Assembly (NCBI GenBank): GCA_017439235.1
Contig: JAFSJN010000021.1
Coordinates: forward strand, 1-47,511
DNA length: 47,511 nucleotides
Direction of reading: 5' to 3'
DNA from: Paludibacteraceae bacterium
GTDB taxonomy: Bacteria > Bacteroidota > Bacteroidia > Bacteroidales > Paludibacteraceae
Part shown: positions 24,102 through 32,025 of the stretch, piece by piece
Numbering within the stretch: position 1 is the first letter of the stretch
How the letters are laid out: every line of letters starts with the position of its first letter
Program-made: the position numbers and the translations under genes
The notes under the pieces: model-generated
Seen by the model: the letters and a program-made list of their open reading frames with translations, nothing else
Told to the model about the DNA's origin: nothing
Database searches by the model: none

Positions 24102-25198
24102 ATATACTGGATAAGATAGAAGGATTAGAGGCTAAGTTTCATGAAGTCTCGTTGCTCATTACGGACCCTGCCGTGATAGCAGACCAGGCACGTTTTGTGC
24201 GACTGAATAGAGACTACCACGACTTGGAAAGTGTGTTACAAGCTACAGAGCGCTACAAAAAAGTTCTGCACGACGTAGAAGATGCCAAACAGGTCATCTA
24301 TAACGAGCAGGATCCGGAACTCAAGGAAATGGCGCGTATGGAGCTGGAGGAATTGGGACCTCAATTACCTCAGTTGGAAGAAGAGGTAAAGTTGATGTTG
24401 CTGCCCAAAGATCCGGAAGACGGTAAGAATGTGGTGATGGAGATACGCGGAGGAACCGGAGGTGATGAGGCTGCTTTATTTGCCGGCGACTTATTCCGTA
24501 TGTACACCAAGTACTTCGAAATGAAGGGATTCAAATACTCTGTATCTTCATTTTCGGAAGGTGCTGTAGGCGGATACAAGGAAATCATCTTCAATGTGAC
24601 CGGGCAAAATGTATATGGCACGTTAAAATACGAGTCAGGCGTTCATCGTGTACAACGGGTGCCTGTAACCGAGACACAAGGTCGTGTGCACACCTCTGCC
24701 GCTACGGTAGCTGTCCTGCCCGAAGCCGATGAGTTTGAAGTGCATATTAATGAGGGTGAGATACGTTGGGATTATTTCCGCAGCGGAGGAGCCGGTGGAC
24801 AGAATGTAAATAAGGTCGAGTCGGGTGTACGTCTGCGCTATAATTGGAAAAATCCCAATACAGGAGAAGTACAGGAAATACTGATTGAATGTACTGAGAC
24901 ACGCGATCAGCCTAAGAATAAAGAACGTGCCCTCGCACGTCTGCGTACCCAAATTTACGACAAGGAGCACCAGAAATATATTGACGATATTGCCGCTCGG
25001 CGTAAAACGATGGTTTCGACAGGTGACCGTTCGGCTAAGATCCGGACCTACAACTATCCACAAGGACGCATAACGGATCATCGTATAGGATATACCATTT
25101 ATAACCTGGCGGCCTTTATGGACGGAGATATACAAGGTGTTATTGATGCACTGACGGTAGCGGAAAATGCAGAACGATTAAAAGAATCCGAATTGTAA
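24098..25198 (+). CDS. prfA: Peptide chain release factor 1
   Basis: The 366-aa protein terminates translation at UAG and UAA. The GGQ motif that triggers peptidyl-tRNA hydrolysis is at 233-235 in SGGAGGQNVNKV. The codon-recognition tripeptide corresponds to RVPVTETQGR (Pro189-Val190-Thr191), the PxT form of RF1, not the SPF form of RF2. Domain 1 (about 1-105) is helical. Length is normal and no frameshift site is present. The start is in a 4-nt ATGA overlap with folD. Window genes end in all three stop codons. Confidence 0.96.
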   Translation: MNILDKIEGLEAKFHEVSLLITDPAVIADQARFVRLNRDYHDLESVLQATERYKKVLHDVEDAKQVIYNEQDPELKEMARMELEELGPQLPQLEEEVKLMLLPKDPEDGKNVVMEIRGGTGGDEAALFAGDLFRMYTKYFEMKGFKYSVSSFSEGAVGGYKEIIFNVTGQNVYGTLKYESGVHRVQRVPVTETQGRVHTSAATVAVLPEADEFEVHINEGEIRWDYFRSGGAGGQNVNKVESGVRLRYNWKNPNTGEVQEILIECTETRDQPKNKERALARLRTQIYDKEHQKYIDDIAARRKTMVSTGDRSAKIRTYNYPQGRITDHRIGYTIYNLAAFMDGDIQGVIDALTVAENAERLKESEL

Positions 25199-25201
25199 GG
25201 T

Positions 25202-25906
25202 ATGTATTTATTTTATACTCCCTATATAGATACTATTCATTGCTTAAGCGAAGAAGAAAGTGCACATTGCGTACGTGTACTGCGGTATTCATTAGGTGAT
25301 GAGATTTTACTAACCGACGGGCGCGGAACCACTTATACTGCGCGCATTACTAACCCTCATCCTAAGCATTGTGAATTTGAGATACTTACGGAGGAGAAGC
25401 AGGCGAAGGGACACAACTTCCATCTGCACATAGCAATCGCTCCCACCAAGAACGTGGAGCGATTAGAATGGATGATTGAGAAATGTACGGAGATTGGTGT
25501 AGACGAGATAACACCTCTGCTGTGTCGGTTCTCAGAACGCAAGCAATTACGTACAGATCGGCTGCAGAAGATAATACTGTCTGCAGCTAAGCAAAGTCTG
25601 ACTCCTTATCTGCCCGTATTGCACGAATTGACGCCCTACGATGCCTTTGTTAGAGACCAGGCCGCCAAGGAGCAGCAGAACTTTATCGCCCATTGTTACA
25701 AAGAAGACAAGAGGGTGTTGCAACATGAGATTGTCCCCGGCCGTGATGTATTGGTATTAATTGGTCCGGAAGGCGATTTTAGTGAACAAGAAGTAAAAGA
25801 GGCCTTGGATTTAGGTTTTGTGCCTGTCAGCTTGGGCAACTCACGTTTACGTACAGAGACGGCAGGTGTTGTAGCCTGTCATACAGCGATATTGAAGAAT
25901 GAATAG
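25202..25906 (+). CDS. rsmE: 16S rRNA m3U1498 methyltransferase
   Basis: The 234-aa SPOUT-family enzyme methylates N3 of U1498 in 16S rRNA. An N-terminal PUA-like domain (about 1-70, SAHCVRVLRYSLGDEI) is followed by the knotted SPOUT domain with IAPTKNVERLEWMIEKCTEI, ITPLLCRFSERK, LVLIGPEGDFSEQEVKEALD and VSLGNSRLRTETAGV, the AdoMet-binding trefoil. It starts 3 bp after prfA and overlaps the PAP2 gene start by 8 nt, so prfA, rsmE and pap2 are coupled. Confidence 0.95.
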   Translation: MYLFYTPYIDTIHCLSEEESAHCVRVLRYSLGDEILLTDGRGTTYTARITNPHPKHCEFEILTEEKQAKGHNFHLHIAIAPTKNVERLEWMIEKCTEIGVDEITPLLCRFSERKQLRTDRLQKIILSAAKQSLTPYLPVLHELTPYDAFVRDQAAKEQQNFIAHCYKEDKRVLQHEIVPGRDVLVLIGPEGDFSEQEVKEALDLGFVPVSLGNSRLRTETAGVVACHTAILKNE

Positions 25907-26591
25907 ATTGAATGAAATAGACCATCAATGGCTCGTGGCCATCAACTCATGGCATAGCGAATGGGCCGACACCTTGATGTGGATAGTTAGTGGCAAGTTG
26001 ACTTGGCTCCCCCTGTATGTGCTGTTGGTAGGCCTGATAGTGTGGAAATTCCGCTATCCTACAGCTGTTGCTACCAATTGGCTGTCGCGTATACCTGCAT
26101 GTATATGGATATTTTTGGCTTTTGGTCTGGCAGTAGGATTGAGTGATTATATCTCGTCCGGCATTATAAAACATTGGGTGTGTCGTCCACGCCCCACGCA
26201 TGAACCTATGTTGGAGGGCTTATTGCATATTGTTCGTGATTATCGCGGAGGGCATTACGGTTTTGTCAGTTCCCACGCAGCAAATACTATCTCCTGTGCT
26301 TTGCTCTTCGGGCTGGTGTGGCGCCGTCGGCCGGGTGTGGAGAAAAAGAAAAACCACCTGGTGTGGTGGCTTTTGATGCTGTGGGTAGTCCTTAACTGCT
26401 ACTCGCGCATGTACTTAGGAGTGCATTACCCTGGAGATATAGTGGGTGGCCTTATTGTTGGGGCTGTGATGGCATTGGTTGCCTATACTCTCTTGCATCG
26501 GCTGGGGGCATTGGACCCGCGGGGCGAGCAGCTTTCTTCGCCTGTGGCATCCTACCGTAAGGCTGTTGCGGACGACGAGGATCAGGATTGA
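25899..26591 (+). CDS. PAP2-family membrane phosphatase
   Basis: The 230-aa polytopic inner-membrane protein has the three-part PAP2 phosphatase signature: KHWVCRPRP, GFVSSHAANTIS (catalytic His; PSGH is here SSHA) and SRMYLGVHYPGDIVGG. Five or so membrane segments are evident. Candidate substrates are undecaprenyl diphosphate or phosphatidylglycerol phosphate; the sequence does not decide. The final 45 codons (after LLHRLGALDPRG) are hydrophilic and overlap, on the opposite strand, the end of a convergent secreted-protein gene (26452-26901). Confidence 0.88.
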   Translation: MNRLNEIDHQWLVAINSWHSEWADTLMWIVSGKLTWLPLYVLLVGLIVWKFRYPTAVATNWLSRIPACIWIFLAFGLAVGLSDYISSGIIKHWVCRPRPTHEPMLEGLLHIVRDYRGGHYGFVSSHAANTISCALLFGLVWRRRPGVEKKKNHLVWWLLMLWVVLNCYSRMYLGVHYPGDIVGGLIVGAVMALVAYTLLHRLGALDPRGEQLSSPVASYRKAVADDEDQD

Positions 26592-26901
26592 CTTGGCGAT
26601 TGATAAACTGATGGAATTGCTTCTCCGTTAAGATGCCGCGCAACTCATCGATGGTAGCTTGCATACGCTGGAGATTCTCCAGGCGAGTATTGCTCACAAA
26701 GCGTTGACGGGCATATTTGAGATGCATACGATAAATGGTATCGCGCTGAAGACTATCGTTAATACTTAATTCACGGCATAACCTCTCGGTCTGCGTTAAT
26801 GCTACTTCCTCCGGCGTACGTTGCGGAGAAGAATCGGGAACTTGCGACCAAGCTGCACAATAGACAATCAAACCAATAACCGATACAACAAAACGATTCA
26901 T
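26452..26901 (-). CDS. Small secreted Spy/CpxP-like or DUF4890-like protein
   Basis: The 149-aa protein has a signal peptide (about 1-19, MNRFVVSVIGLIVYCAAWS), a helical middle (TQTERLCRELSINDSLQRDT, LENLQRMQATIDELRGILTE, KQFHQFINRQ) and a Pro/Gln/Arg-rich tail. The helical part with its LTE-K-QF spacing recalls periplasmic Spy/CpxP/DUF4890-type proteins, but the match is loose. ATG 26901 is chosen for the signal peptide. The gene lies antisense inside an otherwise plus-strand run: its last 140 bp overlap the PAP2 gene 3' end and its start is 28 bp from the divergent FtsX-like gene. Confidence 0.6.
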   Translation of the reverse strand: MNRFVVSVIGLIVYCAAWSQVPDSSPQRTPEEVALTQTERLCRELSINDSLQRDTIYRMHLKYARQRFVSNTRLENLQRMQATIDELRGILTEKQFHQFINRQVNPDPRRPQQPYGRMPQAKKAARPAGPMPPADAREYRQPMPSQPQQ

Positions 26902-26929
26902 AGTATAACAATTTGATATATACACAATA

Positions 26930-28156
26930 ATGTTTACAAAAATCGTGCCATATATTGCGAGCCGATTGTATTTTACGGAAAATGACACTCATCGTGTCTC
27001 GCGGCCGGCTATCCGCCTCTCTGTGGCCGGAGTCGCAATTGGTATTGCGGTAATGATTATTACTTTGTGTATAGTCATCGGATTTAAACATACTATTACC
27101 AACAAAATTGCAGGTTTTGGCGCGCATGTACAGGTCGTCAACTTTGACAATAATAACACCTATGAATACCTACCCATAGAGGTACCGGATTCGTTACTGG
27201 ATGTGTTGCGCGCCTTGCCGCATGTGACAAATGCCGAACCGTTTGTTACTAAGCCCGCCATACTGAAGACTGCTAAATCGTTCCAAGGAGTGGTGCTGAA
27301 GGGTACCGAATCGTGGACGTATTTCGAACACAATCTGGTTCGAGGGACATTGCCGCAAAGTGCTGAGCAGGTGCTGATATCAAATGATATCAGTCGTATG
27401 ATGCAAATCGATTGTGACGATGTGGTGTATTGCTACTTTGTGGGCGAACAACTTCGCGTGCGCAAGATGGTGGTCTCGGGTGTATATGCAACAGGATTAG
27501 CCGAATGGGACCTGCTCTTTATTATCGGACTACCGAAAGTGGTTCGGCAACTTAATAATTGGAGCCCTACACAGGCCTCCGGTATTGAAATCGCAGCAGA
27601 TAAATTGTCTAATATAGAATTGGTGGCTGATGAAGTATATTTCGCTACCGCCAATCGATTGGATAATGAGGGAAATGCGTACTATACGCAGACGATGGAA
27701 CAATTGAATCCGCAGATTTTCTCATGGCTGGATTTATTGGATATGAATGTCGTGATAATCATCTTGTTAATGTTGGCTGTTTCCGGCTTTAATATTATCT
27801 CAGGTCTGATTATCCTTATCTTAGACAGCATCCAAATGATCGGTACTCTCAAGGCTTTGGGAGCAGATAATCGTTTTGTGCGTCGTATCTTTATATGGCA
27901 ATCGGCGTGGTTGATAGGTAGAGGCTTGCTATGGGGCAATATAGTAGGCTTAGCGTTGGTGGCCATCCAATATTTTACGCATCTTATGCCGTTGGAAGCG
28001 GCTACCTATTATGTCAATTATGTACCCGTCGCTTTCCCATGGGTGGCTTTGATTGCACTCAACATAGGTACCTTACTGGTTTCGCTCTTGGTGCTCTTGG
28101 CGCCCTCTGCTATTGTTACACATATATCACCCGCTAAGGTGATGCATTTTGAATAG
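26930..28156 (+). CDS. FtsX-like / LolC-LolE-type ABC transporter permease
   Basis: The 408-aa inner-membrane protein has an N-terminal segment (about 30-58, RLSVAGVAIGIAVMIITLCIV), a large periplasmic domain (60-265) and three C-terminal membrane segments (about 270-300, 320-345 and 365-390), the MacB-PCD/FtsX arrangement. Motifs such as MIGTLKALGADNRFVRRIF (coupling helix) and PSAIVTHISPAKVMHFE match lipoprotein-release permeases of the LolC/E type. The ATPase partner is not adjacent. The gene is followed 4 bp later by the GSCFA gene. Confidence 0.85.
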   Translation: MFTKIVPYIASRLYFTENDTHRVSRPAIRLSVAGVAIGIAVMIITLCIVIGFKHTITNKIAGFGAHVQVVNFDNNNTYEYLPIEVPDSLLDVLRALPHVTNAEPFVTKPAILKTAKSFQGVVLKGTESWTYFEHNLVRGTLPQSAEQVLISNDISRMMQIDCDDVVYCYFVGEQLRVRKMVVSGVYATGLAEWDLLFIIGLPKVVRQLNNWSPTQASGIEIAADKLSNIELVADEVYFATANRLDNEGNAYYTQTMEQLNPQIFSWLDLLDMNVVIIILLMLAVSGFNIISGLIILILDSIQMIGTLKALGADNRFVRRIFIWQSAWLIGRGLLWGNIVGLALVAIQYFTHLMPLEAATYYVNYVPVAFPWVALIALNIGTLLVSLLVLLAPSAIVTHISPAKVMHFE

Positions 28157-28160
28157 GCTT

Positions 28161-28946
28161 ATGGAATTGATGACCAAAATAGATATCCCTGTCTCGAATT
28201 GGGAAATTGATTACCGAGACCACATATTACTGCTGGGATCGTGCTTCGCGAATAATATGAATGCGAAACTGGAGGAGTATTTCTTCCAAACGAAAGCCAA
28301 TCCAACGGGAACGTTATATAATCCTATCTCCATCGCGCACCACATGCATGACGACGAGGTGCTCACAGCCGATGTGATTATCGTTACCTTCGGAACGGCG
28401 TGGGTATACGAACTCAACGGGCAGGTAGTAGATAATTGCCAAAAACGCCCGGCCTCTATATTTGTGCGCAGGCGATTGACAGTAGACGATATCGTAAGCG
28501 CGTGGAGACCAATCTTGGAGCGTTATCGCGAGAAACGTTTTATCTTTACGATCTCGCCCATACGGCATATTAAAGACGGCCTACACGAGAATCAAATCAG
28601 CAAGGGAATCCTCCTGCAGGCTGTAGACCAAATCGTTCGCGGATCGATAGCTCCGGCAGCCTATTTCCCGTCTTATGAGATACTGATGGACGAATTGCGC
28701 GACTACCGATTCTACGCATCGGATATGTTGCATCCGTCTGAGACAGCTATCGATTATCTATGGGAGAAATTTCGCCACACCTATATATATTCCCCGCGCA
28801 CGCGCGAGAGTATGCATGAATTGCATCAATTATGGCTGAACGAACAACATCGTTCTTTGCATCCCGATAGCGAGGAGGATCGTGAATTTAGACGCAAGGT
28901 AGAGGTGCAACGTACGACCTTAAAACGCAAATATACTTGGTTATGA
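28161..28946 (+). CDS. GSCFA-domain protein
   Basis: The 261-aa protein carries the name-giving motif LLLGSCFANNMNAKLEEYFF at about 22-41, then NPTGTLYNPISIAH, VTFGTAWVYEL and FIFTISPIRHIKDG, and the C-terminal YFPSYEILMDELRDYRFYA and DMLHPSE. The GSCFA family belongs to the SGNH-hydrolase superfamily (Gly-Ser in the first motif, Asp-x-x-His near the end) and its substrates are unknown. I use ATG 28161, not the TTG 12 bp upstream. The stop overlaps the next start (ATGA). Confidence 0.88.
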   Translation: MELMTKIDIPVSNWEIDYRDHILLLGSCFANNMNAKLEEYFFQTKANPTGTLYNPISIAHHMHDDEVLTADVIIVTFGTAWVYELNGQVVDNCQKRPASIFVRRRLTVDDIVSAWRPILERYREKRFIFTISPIRHIKDGLHENQISKGILLQAVDQIVRGSIAPAAYFPSYEILMDELRDYRFYASDMLHPSETAIDYLWEKFRHTYIYSPRTRESMHELHQLWLNEQHRSLHPDSEEDREFRRKVEVQRTTLKRKYTWL

Positions 28947-29641
28947 CCGTATTATACGAAGATAATCATATTATAGCCGTCAATAAGACCTGCAACGAGA
29001 TTGTACAAGGTGACAAGACCGGCGACCGTCCTTTGAGTGAAATCGTTAAGGACTATATCAAGGTCAAATACAATAAGCCCGGTGCAGTTTTTTTAGGCGT
29101 AACACATCGTATTGATCGTCCTACCAGCGGAGTAGTGCTCTTTGCCCGCACCAGCAAGGCGTTGGCGCGGCTAAACGAAATGTTCCGAGACAAGTCAGAG
29201 GGGGAGAAAACTGCTATCCGCAAGACCTATTGGGCTATTGTGCAAGGGCGTCCTGCTATGCCAGAAGCACGATTGGAGAATTGGCTTAAGAAGAATGAAG
29301 CGCAAAATAAATCGTATATAGCCAAGCCGACGGATGAGGAAGCTAAACATGCTGTATTGACCTATCGTACATTGGCTTATGGAGACCATTATACCTTGCT
29401 GGAAGTGAACCTGGAGACCGGACGGCATCACCAGATAAGGTGCCAATTGGCAGCAATAGGATGCCCGGTAAAAGGCGACTTAAAATACGGAGCTCGGCGC
29501 TCAAATCCGGATGGAGGTATATGTCTGCATGCACGGCAGATTGAATTGGAGCATCCCGTAAGTCACGTGCAACTATCTATCACGGCTCCCACGCCGAACG
29601 ATATCCTCTGGAATGACCTAACTGAAAATATAAAATCATAA
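28943..29641 (+). CDS. RluA-family RNA pseudouridine synthase
   Basis: The 232-aa enzyme isomerises uridine to pseudouridine in rRNA or tRNA. The catalytic Asp is in VTHRIDRPTSGVVLFARTSK, followed by RKTYWAIVQGRP, LLEVNLETGRHHQIRCQLA and CPVKGDLKYGA, all typical of RluA/RluC/RluD. No N-terminal S4 domain is present, so it is a short single-domain member; the target base cannot be given. The ATG overlaps the GSCFA stop. Confidence 0.93.
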   Translation: MTVLYEDNHIIAVNKTCNEIVQGDKTGDRPLSEIVKDYIKVKYNKPGAVFLGVTHRIDRPTSGVVLFARTSKALARLNEMFRDKSEGEKTAIRKTYWAIVQGRPAMPEARLENWLKKNEAQNKSYIAKPTDEEAKHAVLTYRTLAYGDHYTLLEVNLETGRHHQIRCQLAAIGCPVKGDLKYGARRSNPDGGICLHARQIELEHPVSHVQLSITAPTPNDILWNDLTENIKS

Positions 29642-29655
29642 ATCAATAATCAAAA

Positions 29656-30840
29656 ATGATACCTAATATTCCTGTTCTTCTACTGACCGGCTACCTGGGT
29701 AGCGGTAAGACGACACTCTTAAATCGTATTCTCGCCAATCGTTCCGGGATTCGTTTTGCGGTAATAGTCAACGATATAGGCGAAGTCAATATAGACGCAT
29801 CCTTGATTCAACAAGGTGGAGTTGTCAGTCAAAAAGACGATAATCTGCTCTCGCTTACCAACGGCTGTATCTGCTGTACGCTAAAGATGGACTTAGTGCA
29901 ACAACTCCATGACTTATGCGTAGCCGATCGTTTTGACTATATCGTTATTGAGGCCAGCGGCATTTGTGAGCCGGCTCCAATAGCTCAGACTATTTGTTCG
30001 TATCGCCGTATGGTGCCCTTTACCGAAGACCCGGCTCCTCAGTTGGATTGCCTGGTAAGTGTAGTGGATGCCCTGCGTCTGCGTGATGAGTTTGCAGAAG
30101 GACGTGATTTGCAACGTACAGATTTAGAGGAAGATGATTTGGCATCTCTGGTTATCCAGCAGATAGAGTTCTGTAATATTATTCTGCTTAATAAAGCCTC
30201 AGAGATTGCTCTGGATGAATTGGAACGTGTGACGGCTATCATCAGAGCTATCCAGCCTAATGCCGAGATTATACCGACTGACTATTGTGATGTGCCGTTT
30301 GATAAGATTCTCTTTACCCATCGCTTCAACTTTGATGCTGTTGCCGGTTCTGCAGCTTGGATAGAAGGTGTCGAAGGCGCTGTAGATGAAAAGGATGAAC
30401 ATCAGCATGCGCACGAACATGAACATCATCACGAGCATGAACATGATCATAACGAGGAGCATGGTGAGGCGTATGAATATGGTATCGATACCTTCGTCTA
30501 CTATCGCAGACGTCCGTTCAACTTGGGACGTTTTGATGATTTTGTGGCACGTCTCTGGCCGAAGAATGTTATTCGTTGTAAGGGAATGTGCTATTTCTCT
30601 GACGAGTATGACCTGTGCTACCTGTTCGAACAAGCCGGCAGACAGTTCAACCTCAAACCCTGCGGAGAGTTCTATGCTACCATGCCCAAGGAAGAACTGA
30701 TGCAGATGATGGCTTCGGATCCTATTCTCCAACGCGACTGGGACGAAGAGTATGGCGACAGAATGCAGAAACTGGTCTTTATCGGCCAACATCTTGATAA
30801 GGAGGCTATCACGACGGCCTTAGACAACTGTTTAGACTAA
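29656..30840 (+). CDS. CobW/COG0523 GTPase metallochaperone with His-rich tract
   Basis: The 394-aa G3E GTPase has Walker A TGYLGSGKTTLLNRIL (about 11-26), VNDIGEVNIDASL, the zinc-binding NGCICCTL (Cys71, Cys73, Cys74), IEASGICEPAPI and a NKAS guanine motif (ILLNKASE). Residues about 246-270 are an insert of roughly a dozen His alternating with Glu, a likely metal store. The CobW C-terminal domain follows. COG0523 proteins with CxCC and His-rich inserts usually deliver zinc to target enzymes (ZNG1/YeiR/ZigA type). No Zur-like operator is recognised. It starts 14 bp after the pseudouridine synthase. Confidence 0.92.
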   Translation: MIPNIPVLLLTGYLGSGKTTLLNRILANRSGIRFAVIVNDIGEVNIDASLIQQGGVVSQKDDNLLSLTNGCICCTLKMDLVQQLHDLCVADRFDYIVIEASGICEPAPIAQTICSYRRMVPFTEDPAPQLDCLVSVVDALRLRDEFAEGRDLQRTDLEEDDLASLVIQQIEFCNIILLNKASEIALDELERVTAIIRAIQPNAEIIPTDYCDVPFDKILFTHRFNFDAVAGSAAWIEGVEGAVDEKDEHQHAHEHEHHHEHEHDHNEEHGEAYEYGIDTFVYYRRRPFNLGRFDDFVARLWPKNVIRCKGMCYFSDEYDLCYLFEQAGRQFNLKPCGEFYATMPKEELMQMMASDPILQRDWDEEYGDRMQKLVFIGQHLDKEAITTALDNCLD

Positions 30841-30852
30841 TGGATTAGCTAT

Positions 30853-32025
30853 ATGGAAACGACTTTGATTATTTTATCATGCATCGTGGTAGTCGTGATT
30901 GCGGCTCTGGTGACTTATGTCTTGGTGCAACAATCTGCGCGGGCTAACGAACGTGCACTTGCTGCCCAGAAAGAGTTATTCGAGAAGACCATTGCCGAAA
31001 TGAAAGCTTCTATGAATGCCCAAACGGCTCAGATGCTGCAAGAGCGGCAGAAAGACTTTGCCGAGAGTAGTACCCGTCAGTTGGGAGACATACTCAATCC
31101 GCTTAAGGAGAATATCCGCGAGATGAAGAGCGCTATGAGTGAGGCTCGTAATGCCCAGACGGCTATGACTACCGAGATGCGGGCTAAGATAGAGGAATTG
31201 GTGCGCCAGACGAGTCTGACCAAACAATCGGCCGACGAATTGACCAATGCCCTTAAACATGGTAGTAAGGTACAAGGTGATTGGGGGGAGCAGATATTGG
31301 ATGAATTACTTCAGGCACAAGGACTTATACCCGGTGTACATTATGATGTACAGGCTGTTATCAAGGACGAGCAAGGTAAGCCTGTACACGGCGAGAACGG
31401 ACGTATTATGCGGCCTGATATAATCTTGCATCTTGATAAACAGCGTGATGTGATTATCGACTCTAAAGTCAGTCTGACGGCCTTTATCGATTTCGCGAAT
31501 GCCGAGACGGAGACAGAACGTCAGATGTACCTCAAGCAGCATATGGAGAGTCTGCAACAGCATGTGCGCGAATTGAGCGAGAAAGACTATGCTTCTTATG
31601 TGCAGCCGCCTAAGATAAGGATGAATTACGTCATCATGTTTGTGCCGCATACGGGTGCCCTATGGACAGCTCTAAATGCCCAACCGGATTTGTGGCGCAA
31701 GGCCATGGATAAAAATGTATTCATAGCCGACGAGCAGACCCTCTTCGCAGCCTTGCGGATTATTCACCTAACCTGGACGCAAATACAACAGGCTGAGAAT
31801 CACGAGCGTGTATACGAATTGGCAGATCAGATGATTGAGCGGGTAGGGATGTTCTTGAAGCATTATGAACGTGTAGGAGATGCCTTGGATAGGGCACAGG
31901 CAGCCTATGATGAGGCCAAGAAGAAATTGGATCCACAGGGACAAAGTATACTAACAACAGCCAATAACCTCAAAAAACTCGGAGCAAAACAAAATGCCAA
32001 CTATCCGGTCCTTGACAGTATGTAG
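30853..32025 (+). CDS. rmuC: RmuC-family DNA recombination protein
   Basis: The 390-aa protein has an N-terminal membrane anchor (about 4-24, TLIILSCIVVVVIAALVTYV), a long coiled-coil region (28-140) and a C-terminal RmuC domain (PD-(D/E)XK-like fold): GDWGEQILDELLQAQGL, RPDIILHLDKQRDVIIDSKV (the Asp-x-Lys core), YVIMFVPHTGALWTAL and ADEQTLFAALRIIHLTW. RmuC limits inversions and acts at stalled forks in E. coli. The gene precedes and overlaps addA by 32 nt, forming a DNA-repair unit with addA and addB. Confidence 0.95.
   Translation: METTLIILSCIVVVVIAALVTYVLVQQSARANERALAAQKELFEKTIAEMKASMNAQTAQMLQERQKDFAESSTRQLGDILNPLKENIREMKSAMSEARNAQTAMTTEMRAKIEELVRQTSLTKQSADELTNALKHGSKVQGDWGEQILDELLQAQGLIPGVHYDVQAVIKDEQGKPVHGENGRIMRPDIILHLDKQRDVIIDSKVSLTAFIDFANAETETERQMYLKQHMESLQQHVRELSEKDYASYVQPPKIRMNYVIMFVPHTGALWTALNAQPDLWRKAMDKNVFIADEQTLFAALRIIHLTWTQIQQAENHERVYELADQMIERVGMFLKHYERVGDALDRAQAAYDEAKKKLDPQGQSILTTANNLKKLGAKQNANYPVLDSM

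Noticed and set aside
30199-30792. 197-aa minus-strand frame opposite the CobW gene
   Set aside because: Its Met/Phe/Leu-rich stretch is the complement of the His/Glu tract.
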